The position numbers and the translations under genes were made by a program. The notes under the pieces were generated by a model that was given only the letters and a program-made list of their open reading frames with translations, made no database searches and was not told the origin of the DNA. A stretch of 33,725 bases of DNA from Chloroflexi bacterium OLB15 (GTDB lineage: Bacteria > Chloroflexota > Anaerolineae > Aggregatilineales > Phototrophicaceae). Positions 10,430 through 17,227 of the stretch are shown here, piece by piece. Each line of letters opens with the position of its first letter. The first letter of the stretch is position 1. The stretch spans positions 1-33,725 of the forward strand of contig LMZS01000066.1 of assembly GCA_001567085.1 (NCBI GenBank), in the 5' to 3' direction.

Positions 10430-10725
10430 TCATTAAAGTAACGCTGCCCACACACTTACGCACGTTAGCGCAGGTAACGGGAACTGTGACGCTTGACGTG
10501 CCGGAACCGGTAACCCAACGCGCTATTCTCGATGCGTTGGAAGCTGCTTACCCTATGCTGCGTGGCACCGTCCGTGATATGAGCAGCAAGGAACGCCGCC
10601 CCTTCATTCGCTTTTTTGCCTGCGGGGAAGATTTGTCGCATCAGCCGTCGGATGCGCCCGTTCCCGGCGAAGTCGCGGCTGGATCAGAACCGTTTCGCAT
10701 TATCGGGGCGATGGCTGGTGGGTAA
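10426..10725 (+). CDS. MoaD/ThiS family sulfur-carrier protein
   Basis: A 99-residue beta-grasp protein. The central [17 protein letters not shown] helix and the closing GAMAGG are typical of MoaD/ThiS/CysO carriers, whose C-terminal Gly-Gly is adenylated and turned into a thiocarboxylate that donates sulfur. The GTG start overlaps the stop of the BNR gene (GTGA), indicating translational coupling. No MoaE, ThiG, ThiF-like or CysM-like partner is in the window, so the activating enzyme must lie elsewhere. The carrier call is good because the Gly-Gly tail is intact; its pathway is unknown. A strong hairpin terminator follows. Confidence 0.85.
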   Translation: MIIKVTLPTHLRTLAQVTGTVTLDVPEPVTQRAILDALEAAYPMLRGTVRDMSSKERRPFIRFFACGEDLSHQPSDAPVPGEVAAGSEPFRIIGAMAGG

Positions 10726-10744
10726 ACCGCGCGACATAAATTGA

Positions 10745-10779
10745 AAACGGCATTGATCTCGCCTTGTTCAATGCCGTTT
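10745..10779. terminator. intrinsic terminator after the BNR/MoaD pair
   Basis: A perfect 12-bp stem (10745-10756 with 10768-10779) and an 11-base loop; one arm ends in A-rich and the other in T-rich sequence. It lies between convergent genes and may act in both directions. Confidence 0.75.
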
Positions 10780-10859
10780 ATTTAGGGCTACCGAAAACCT
10801 GTAAGCGCAAACGCGAGTCATCATGCTGCTAGCCCAACCGTGCCAGCGGCAGGGTAAAC

Positions 10860-11216
10860 CTATTTGCTGGGCCAGGTTACAGGCAAATCGTGTTGAATGA
10901 TGCGCGGTGAAGCATGGATGCAGATCAATTCCAGCCGTTCGCTGCCCGTATTTTTGAAGCCATGAATTGTGCCTGCCGAAACGACAAGGATATCGCCTTG
11001 TCTGGCTTCAATCGTTTCGCCGTCAGCCATAAAATGCCCTGTTCCGGCGCGAACAATCCATGTTTCTGAATAAGGATGCGTGTGTAAATCTGCGCCTTTT
11101 CCTGTTTCAGCGTTGACGTGGAAGAACGAAATTGCTGAGCCATGCTCTTCGCCTTCAAAGCGGATCGTCCCGCCGGGTGTTGGCGCTATTTCGCCTGAAC
11201 GAATAATTTTGTGCAT
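10860..11216 (-). CDS. cupin-domain protein
   Basis: A 118-residue single-domain cupin. Motif 1 is visible as DLHTHPYSETWIVRAGTG (two His and one Glu metal ligands) and motif 2 as GDILVVSAGTIHGFKN (third His). Such small cupins are metal-dependent enzymes or ligand-binding regulators; the substrate cannot be read from sequence. The start was set to the ATG at 11216 because GGAGGA lies 4-5 bases upstream; a TTG five codons earlier sits before that site and is rejected. It is the last gene of a minus-strand run behind the CopC-CopD gene (71 bases). Confidence 0.88.
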   Translation of the reverse strand: MHKIIRSGEIAPTPGGTIRFEGEEHGSAISFFHVNAETGKGADLHTHPYSETWIVRAGTGHFMADGETIEARQGDILVVSAGTIHGFKNTGSERLELICIHASPRIIQHDLPVTWPSK

Positions 11217-11287
11217 CTGTTCCTCCAACAAAAGGCGTGATCATGGTTCACTATTGCTATATGCGCGTAAAGGCTCTAACTCTGAAT

Positions 11288-13198
11288 TTAGAGGAACTGT
11301 GCCAGCGCGGCTGCCGAAGAAAGCGCCATCACTAGCCCGGCGATGCACCCCGCCAGCCCAATCGCTGCTTTTCCTGTGCGGAGATACGCGCTGTTTCTGG
11401 CGCACCAGTAGCCGCCCACCGCCAGCGTGAAGAGACCGAACGCTATTCCGGCAGTTGCCAGCAGCAGCGCCTCTGGGTTCGCGCTGGTTTCAGCATCGGG
11501 CGCGCTCACTGTTATTGTGAAGTCGTACAGCGTGTCAAATTCCTGCGGGCGCTGCACCGTCATTCTAATCTGCCATTCGCCGGGAATGCTTAGATTGCTG
11601 CCTTCAATACGGTATACGCCATCGCCAACCGCTTCTGGCCTTAGCTCGCTGCGCCCGATTGATGGATTAGGCGGGGTAAATCGCAGGCGAATCAGCGAAG
11701 CGTCAGTGACCGGGCTGCCGTTTTCATCAAACAACATGACGATAAATGCGTTGCTGCCGATGCTGCCGGGTTCAATTTCCAGATGCGCCATCAGGCCATC
11801 AACTATCTGCATCTCAAAAAACGGCTGGTTTGGTGCGCTGCTTACGGGTGGCTGCGATTCAGCGGCGCTTCGCGCAGGCTCTAGCGATGTCATCACGCCG
11901 ACAGCCGCAAAGATGCCCAGCGCCAGCGCAATTTCGACGCCGATCAAGCCGCGCAAACGGCCAAACCATGCCGCATTTCCGCGATTTAGCTCTTTTCGCG
12001 TTTTGAGTAGGTTAATCGCGGCGATCAGTAACAGCGGCGCGAACAAAATCAGCTTGACCAGCAGCGCCCGCCCATAAGGAGTCGTGGTCAATGCTTCCCA
12101 TGAGCCAACTTGAAGCAGCGCCGCGTAAAGGCCGGAGAGCGCCAGCATGATCATAGATGCGCGCCCCATATCTGAAAAATGGCCGGTCAGCAGGCTTGCC
12201 GTTTGCGCCCGATCTTGATGCTTGCGCACGCTCGCCAGCGCCAGCGCAAATGCCGCGATGCCGCCAAACCACAGCACTGCGCCGGTAAGATGCAGCCAGT
12301 CTGAGGCGATTGCTGCCACCGCATCTTCAGCCGCGCTGGCATGGCTGAACAGGCTTTGCGTGAGTAAGATACCTGCGCCCAGCCCGAACGCTCCCCACAT
12401 AAGCGCCGGACGCTTGCGGCTTAGCCATAAGGTGACGCCTAGCATCACCCATAAAATCATGCGTGCCATCCACAGGCCGCCGAAGCGTGTGGCGGTCAAT
12501 GTTGTCGCAACTGTGCCCCCCGGCAGGGCAGAGGACAGCGGAACGCCTGAATATATCGAAGCTTGCATCAGCAGCAGCATGATCGAAGCCACGCCGATCA
12601 GCAGCCAGCTTACTGCGCTGAAGCTGATCAGCCCGTAGGGGCGATAATCAGGGGCAGCGCTCCCGTTCTGTGAAGGCGCCCATACCCACAGCAGAAAGCC
12701 GATACTGCCGATGCCTAGCGAAAGCGCCAGCAGGTTGAACCCGCGAATCAGCGCCTGTGTGCCGGATAGCGTTTCAGGCTGGCGAAATTGCAAAGCTGCG
12801 CTGCCGCCCGCGCCAATCGAGAACGAGTAGCTGCCCCGTGTGGCGTGGCCATCTGCTGAAGAAAGCGCGCTCCAATTAACGGTATAGGTGCCGCTGGCAA
12901 GCGGTGGCAGGGGCACAAAAAGCTGGCGCGCATCTTCTGGCGCGACCTGTGCGGCTGGCAGCGCCACTTCCTGCCCCCGGCTGTCGAACAGGTGAATCCG
13001 GCTGAATGCAGTTTCTAATGGCTCGGTGAACCACAGACGAATTTCCGGGGGCGAATTATGCAATACCGCGTTTGCCGCTGGTTCTGAACGCCCCAGCTCA
13101 GCATGGGCGCTGGCTGCCGCTGCCAACATAAGGCAGATCAGGAGCGTGAATAGACAGGCCGCAGATTTGCGATAGAAAGCGCTTGTGGGGGGCAGCAT
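11288..13198 (-). CDS. CopC-CopD fusion, copper-resistance/copper-uptake membrane protein
   Basis: About 636 residues from the ATG at 13198. A signal peptide with A-rich core ends at ASAHA, placing a His at the mature N-terminus, as needed for Cu(II) binding in CopC. The CopC domain (about 30-130) has SEPAANAVL, IRLWFTEPLE and the second ligand motif SSADGHATRGSYSF. Then about eight or nine membrane helices of the CopD type follow, with HLTGAVLWFGGIAAFALAL. Residues about 455-575 form an exported beta-domain resembling YtkA/FixH-like modules, followed by one or two final helices. The role is copper transfer across the cytoplasmic membrane. A TTG at 13213 is an alternative start; neither has a clear ribosome-binding site. 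The upstream secreted-protein gene ends 29 bases before the ATG. Confidence 0.88.
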   Translation of the reverse strand: MLPPTSAFYRKSAACLFTLLICLMLAAAASAHAELGRSEPAANAVLHNSPPEIRLWFTEPLETAFSRIHLFDSRGQEVALPAAQVAPEDARQLFVPLPPLASGTYTVNWSALSSADGHATRGSYSFSIGAGGSAALQFRQPETLSGTQALIRGFNLLALSLGIGSIGFLLWVWAPSQNGSAAPDYRPYGLISFSAVSWLLIGVASIMLLLMQASIYSGVPLSSALPGGTVATTLTATRFGGLWMARMILWVMLGVTLWLSRKRPALMWGAFGLGAGILLTQSLFSHASAAEDAVAAIASDWLHLTGAVLWFGGIAAFALALASVRKHQDRAQTASLLTGHFSDMGRASMIMLALSGLYAALLQVGSWEALTTTPYGRALLVKLILFAPLLLIAAINLLKTRKELNRGNAAWFGRLRGLIGVEIALALGIFAAVGVMTSLEPARSAAESQPPVSSAPNQPFFEMQIVDGLMAHLEIEPGSIGSNAFIVMLFDENGSPVTDASLIRLRFTPPNPSIGRSELRPEAVGDGVYRIEGSNLSIPGEWQIRMTVQRPQEFDTLYDFTITVSAPDAETSANPEALLLATAGIAFGLFTLAVGGYWCARNSAYLRTGKAAIGLAGCIAGLVMALSSAAALAQFL

Positions 13199-13227
13199 CG
13201 CAGCAGAAAACAAGAATATGCTTTGCC

Positions 13228-13782
13228 TTACGAACCGGCGGCGGCTTCAAGCTCGGCTACACGCGCTTCCAATGCGGCAATCTGTTCCATCAGCGCGCTC
13301 AAATCAACAATTCCTGCGCGTGGGAACTGGATATCGCTGGCAGGCTCAACTGAACTGAACTCGCCGCTTGCTGAACTGAAGGTTTCATCAACTGCGACAT
13401 CCCCAATGGTGCCGGTAATGCGAAAGCTGTAATCGCCGGGAAGGGTAGGGATCAAATCTGCGACCAGATGTAAAGCGCCGTCGTTGTAATATGGCCGCGC
13501 CGGCGTGAGCAGCAAAATTGTGGATTCTGGCCCGAAGCTGATTTCTGCCTGAAGCTGAATATCCAGTGCCTCTAAAGCGGCTTGCGGATCGGCTTGAGCG
13601 CTGCCATGTAGGCTGATGAATAATTCCGGGCCATTGATCTGATTAGAAACTGCGGGTTCATTACGCCAGCCAAAGATCAGTTCATAATCGCCAACTTCGC
13701 GGCCTTCATGGGCAAAAACTGGCAGCGCGATCAGTAAAATCCCTGTAAGCAGCACGCAAATTTTAGAAATTGAGCGAAGCAT
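13228..13782 (-). CDS. secreted protein of the copper operon, with C-terminal coiled coil
   Basis: A 184-residue exported protein. The signal peptide MLRSISKICVLLTGILLIAL is followed by cleavage near VFAHEG, leaving a His at the mature N-terminus, as in CopC. The core has GDYELIFGWRNEPAV and NGPELFISL and is beta-rich, resembling an immunoglobulin-like fold (LPGDYSFRITGTIG near the end of the domain). Residues 160-184 form a short heptad coiled coil (MEQIAALEARVAELE). I recognise the FGWRxEPA pattern from uncharacterised proteins near CopC/CopD genes, but no function is established. ATG at 13782 has AAGGA about 9 bases upstream. Likely role: periplasmic or surface copper binding in partnership with the downstream CopC-CopD protein (inference). 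Confidence 0.75.
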   Translation of the reverse strand: MLRSISKICVLLTGILLIALPVFAHEGREVGDYELIFGWRNEPAVSNQINGPELFISLHGSAQADPQAALEALDIQLQAEISFGPESTILLLTPARPYYNDGALHLVADLIPTLPGDYSFRITGTIGDVAVDETFSSASGEFSSVEPASDIQFPRAGIVDLSALMEQIAALEARVAELEAAAGS

Positions 13783-13847
13783 CGCCTAAATCCTTAGTTA
13801 TGAAGGTGTGAAAGCGGTATTTTAGCAAGCCTGATCGAAGCCGGTCT

Positions 13848-15329
13848 TTAATGTTGGGTAAGCGCTTGACCGGTAGATACGACTGCTTGCAAGAGCATAT
13901 CTAAATCTTCGTGCCGGGTGCGATAGTTATTGATACAGGCGCGGATCGCTGTTTTGCCGTGAATAGTCGTGGTGCCGGGAACCGCGATCCCGCTTTCCTG
14001 AATTTCCATCACAATTTCAGCGTTTAATTTATTCAAGGCTTCTGCGCTCAATGCCGGATCAACATAGCGAAAAACCACGATATGCAGCGGCGCAGGCGCA
14101 AGGCGTTCAAGCTGTGGCGCCCGGTCAATCTGCTCAGCCAGATAAGCCGCTAACGTCATGGTTTGCAGCATCATACGGCCAAACTTTGCGCTGCCAAATT
14201 CTTTAAGCAGCATCCATATTTTAAGCGCCCGGAATTCACGGGTCAGTTCAATGCTCATCTCGCTGAACCATAAATCGCCCGATGCCGCGCCGCGCGGGGC
14301 ATGTTTAAGATATGCGGGGGTGAGCGAAAAAGTTTCACGGTGCAGGTCTGCATTACGAACCAGCACGCAGCCAACCGCGTAATTCATGAACAGCCACTTG
14401 TGCATGTCAAAGGCGATGGAATCTGCGCGTTCTATGCCTTTCAACTTTGGTTTGATCTCAGGCGCAAGCGCGGCTACAGCGCCAATCGCGCCATCCACAT
14501 GAAACCAGAGCTGTTCGCGCGCGCAAATATCGGCAAGGGTATCCAGCGGATCAATCGAGCCGGTATTGGTGGTGCCAGATGTGCCGACGATGCAGAAAGG
14601 CAGTATTCCCGCCTCACGGTCAGCTTTTATTGCGGCGACCAGCGCTTCGGGATCGAGTTGGAAGTTTGCGTTTACTGGAATTGCACACAGCGAATCGCTG
14701 CCCATACCCAGCGTTTCAAGCGCGCGCTGCACCGAGCTGTGAGTCTCGCTGGAGCAGTATAGGCGCAGCCGCTGTGCGAAACTTTGCATCCCCTCTTTAC
14801 GCACGTTCACGCCAGCGCGTTTCGCCGCCCAATGACGGGCAACAGCGAGCGCGATCAGGTTTGCCATCGAACCGCCGCTGGTCAGTACGCCGCTGGCATT
14901 TTCTGGAAAGTCTAAAAACTCTTTGCACCAGTTGATTACCTGCTGCTCAACCAGATTGGCTGCATGGTTAGCCCCGCCAGAATTGGGATTCATGGTGTTG
15001 GCGAGCATAGAAGCCAACATTCCAGCGGCGCTGCCGGGGCCGTTCACCCAGCTAAAGAAACGTGGGTGAATGTCTCCCAGAGGATAGGCGAGAATCGTTT
15101 GCTTAAACTCTTCATAAACCGGCTCTGCGCCTTCAGGCTGGTGGGGCAGCGGGGTAGAGAATGTTTCACGTATATCCTCTGGTATGGGCGACCATGCCGG
15201 GCGCTCACGAATAGAGGCCATATAGTCGAGCATGTCATCCATCATCTGATGAGCTAGCTTGCGGGTTTCTGCCCAATCGGCAGGATCAAGCGATTCCTGA
15301 GTTTTCAAGAAATGTTCTTCAGTGCGCAT
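13848..15329 (-). CDS. PLP-dependent group II amino-acid decarboxylase (aromatic-L-amino-acid decarboxylase-like)
   Basis: A 493-residue fold-type I PLP enzyme of the glutamate/tyrosine/aromatic amino-acid decarboxylase family. Motifs: IHPRFFSWVNGPGSAAG near the N-terminus, SSETHSSVQRA with the ring-stacking His197, FHVDGAIG with Asp279, and DMHKWLF with the PLP lysine Lys311. Length and the conserved N-terminal helices match the aromatic-amino-acid decarboxylase branch; the exact amino acid is not predictable. Start: the ATG at 15329 was preferred over the TTG at 15347 because the promoter upstream places the transcript start near 15349, leaving only two bases before the TTG. It precedes the copper genes on the same strand by 65 bases; co-transcription is possible. 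Confidence 0.9.
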   Translation of the reverse strand: MRTEEHFLKTQESLDPADWAETRKLAHQMMDDMLDYMASIRERPAWSPIPEDIRETFSTPLPHQPEGAEPVYEEFKQTILAYPLGDIHPRFFSWVNGPGSAAGMLASMLANTMNPNSGGANHAANLVEQQVINWCKEFLDFPENASGVLTSGGSMANLIALAVARHWAAKRAGVNVRKEGMQSFAQRLRLYCSSETHSSVQRALETLGMGSDSLCAIPVNANFQLDPEALVAAIKADREAGILPFCIVGTSGTTNTGSIDPLDTLADICAREQLWFHVDGAIGAVAALAPEIKPKLKGIERADSIAFDMHKWLFMNYAVGCVLVRNADLHRETFSLTPAYLKHAPRGAASGDLWFSEMSIELTREFRALKIWMLLKEFGSAKFGRMMLQTMTLAAYLAEQIDRAPQLERLAPAPLHIVVFRYVDPALSAEALNKLNAEIVMEIQESGIAVPGTTTIHGKTAIRACINNYRTRHEDLDMLLQAVVSTGQALTQH

Positions 15330-15355
15330 AGCTAAAATGGCTTTCAATCAAAGGG

Positions 15356-15384
15356 ATATTAATACCTTACGATGATTACCTCAA
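15356..15384 (-). promoter_or_regulatory. promoter for the PLP decarboxylase gene
   Basis: On the minus strand: TTGAGG (15384-15379), a 17-base spacer and TAATAT (15361-15356). The predicted start is near 15349, giving a 20-base leader to the ATG at 15329. Confidence 0.5.
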
Positions 15385-15551
15385 AGCGGCAATTGAATGG
15401 ACTTATCAGGGTATGTTTGCTAGCGTGATGATAGGCATTCCTGAAGCGGGTTTAGGAACTCGGCATTGCGTATTTCATCTGGTATAGTGGTAAGAAATCA
15501 GGCCGCAAAATCATCAGGTTTTTGTGCGGCATAGTGCAAAGGTTAGGAACA

Positions 15552-15761
15552 GTGGAATTCAAAACGGTATGGGTTCCGGCTATCGGTTGCGATGGCTGCG
15601 TGAAAACCATTAAGAACGAAGTCGGGCAGATTCCCGGCGTGGCGGAAGTTCAGGGCGACGTTGCAACCAAGAAGGTAACGGTGTCATGGATTGAACCCGC
15701 GACGTGGGAGGCGATTGAGAATAAGCTGGTCGAAATCGAATATCCGCCTGCCCAGAACTAA
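15552..15761 (+). CDS. heavy-metal-associated (HMA) domain protein
   Basis: A 69-residue ferredoxin-like alpha/beta protein of the copper-chaperone type. The metal loop reads AIGCDGC (Cys13, Cys16) in place of the usual GMTCxxC; the CxxC pair is intact but the Met is missing. The helix TIKNEVGQIPGVAEVQGDV and the strand KKVTVSW follow the family pattern. Start: GTG at 15552 with AGGA just upstream; in-frame TTG (15522) and GTG (15534) codons further up lack ribosome-binding sites. It is transcribed alone and away from the copper operon, and ends in a clear terminator. It probably binds Cu(I), Zn or another soft metal; delivery partners are not in view. Confidence 0.8.
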   Translation: MEFKTVWVPAIGCDGCVKTIKNEVGQIPGVAEVQGDVATKKVTVSWIEPATWEAIENKLVEIEYPPAQN

Positions 15762-15780
15762 GCATCTTTTTCAACGCATG

Positions 15781-15809
15781 AACGCCGGATTGATGAGTCC
15801 GGCGTTTTT
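15781..15809 (+). terminator. intrinsic terminator after the HMA gene
   Basis: A 9-bp perfect stem (AACGCCGGA at 15781-15789 with TCCGGCGTT at 15798-15806), an 8-base loop and a run of five T overlapping the stem end. Confidence 0.85.
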
Positions 15810-15960
15810 GATTCGATTTGCCCGGAATAATATGAACGCCGCTCATTCCGATAGATAATATTGCGCGATACAATCGGCGCTGTTCTATGGGCGTTATCCG
15901 CGAAAATCACGTTTTTATTGTGCAGTCTATAAGATTTTTTCGAGGAAGAAGGCTGAATTT

Positions 15961-17130
15961 ATGAAGACCATCAACATTGGCGTGATCGGCATGGGCTGGA
16001 TGGGGCAGGCGCACAGCCGCTCGTATTTGCGTGTGCCGCTCAATTTCTCTGATGCAGGCATCAAACCGCGCCTCATCATTTGCTCTGATAACGTGGAGGC
16101 ACGGGCGAAGTCGTCACAGGAATTATTAGGATTTGAGCGCAGCACAACCGATTGGCGTGAAGTTATTGCCGATCCTGATGTTGAAGCCGTGAATATTTGT
16201 ACGCCGAACGACCTGCATGTGGAAATTGCGACTGCGGCGGCAGCGGCGGGCAAGCACATTTTTTGTGAGAAGCCGGTAGGCCGTTCGCCTGCCGAAACTG
16301 CCAGAGTAGAGAAAGCCGCGCGGGAAGCTGGCGTGATTACCGGCGTGGGCTATAACTACCGCTGGGCGCCGATGGTGCAGCATGCGCGGGATTTGATCCG
16401 GTCTGGCAAGCTGGGCGAGATGCAGATTTGGCGCAGTCGCTTCTTTTCGATGTATGGCGCCAACCCGCTGGGCTTACTGACATGGCGATTTGATTCGGAA
16501 ATTGCCGGAACTGGCGTGCTGGGCGATCTGCTTTCGCATGTGGTGGATATGACGCACATGATGGTTGGGCCAGTGAAACGGGTGATCGGGCAGAAGCATA
16601 CCTATATCACCGAGCGCCCGCTGCCGATACCCGGCAAAGGCACCCATTATTCAGCCGGTCATCCTGATGATCCCAAAGGGCCTGTGAACAACGAGGATTA
16701 CGTTGGCGCGCTGGTTGAATTTGGTAATGGGATGGTCGGCACGCTGGAAGCCTGCCGCACAATTGTTGGGCCGAAAAGCCAGTTTGCATTTGAATGGCAT
16801 GGCAGCGGTGGCGCGCTGGGTTGGGATCATGAGCGCCTGAATGAGCTAAACCTGTACAAGCCAACGGATGATGGCACCGATGATGGTTTTATCCGCGTGT
16901 TGGGGGGCGATAAATACCCGCATCATGGCAGCTTTGTGCCGGGGGATGGCAACGCAATTGGCTATGAAGACCTGAAGGTGATTGAGGTGCTGGAATTTTT
17001 GCGTTCGATTGCCGCAGGCCGCCAGCATGTGCCGGGGTTTGCCGAAGCCTTAGCCGTTGCTGAAGTATGCGCGGCGATTGCCCGCTCGTGGGAAAGCGGC
17101 AGCTGGGAAACGGTGACCAAAATCGGCTGA
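15961..17130 (+). CDS. Gfo/Idh/MocA family oxidoreductase
   Basis: A 389-residue NAD(P)-dependent dehydrogenase of the glucose-fructose oxidoreductase/inositol dehydrogenase family. The N-terminal Rossmann motif is GVIGMGWMGQAHS (Gly10-Gly15). The catalytic lysine is in HIFCEKPVGRS (Lys104), and the C-terminal domain has VLGDLLSHVVDMTHMM with the expected catalytic His193. Such enzymes oxidise or reduce sugars, inositols or related polyols; the substrate cannot be inferred. ATG at 15961 follows an AGGAAGAAGG purine stretch. Single gene; it faces polA, from which a 13-bp hairpin separates it. Confidence 0.92.
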   Translation: MKTINIGVIGMGWMGQAHSRSYLRVPLNFSDAGIKPRLIICSDNVEARAKSSQELLGFERSTTDWREVIADPDVEAVNICTPNDLHVEIATAAAAAGKHIFCEKPVGRSPAETARVEKAAREAGVITGVGYNYRWAPMVQHARDLIRSGKLGEMQIWRSRFFSMYGANPLGLLTWRFDSEIAGTGVLGDLLSHVVDMTHMMVGPVKRVIGQKHTYITERPLPIPGKGTHYSAGHPDDPKGPVNNEDYVGALVEFGNGMVGTLEACRTIVGPKSQFAFEWHGSGGALGWDHERLNELNLYKPTDDGTDDGFIRVLGGDKYPHHGSFVPGDGNAIGYEDLKVIEVLEFLRSIAAGRQHVPGFAEALAVAEVCAAIARSWESGSWETVTKIG

Positions 17131-17167
17131 AAGTGAAATCCTGACCGGGTGCGAATCTTCATCAGAA

Positions 17168-17205
17168 GGCTGGCGGGTTAGGAATGAGTGCTTAACCTGC
17201 CAGCC
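17168..17205. terminator. hairpin between convergent genes
   Basis: A 13-bp stem with one G-T pair (17168-17180 with 17193-17205) and a 12-base loop. There is no clear T tract on either side, so it is a structural 3'-end signal rather than a textbook terminator. Confidence 0.45.
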
Positions 17206-17227
17206 CTGACTGCGGCGGTGAATCTTC

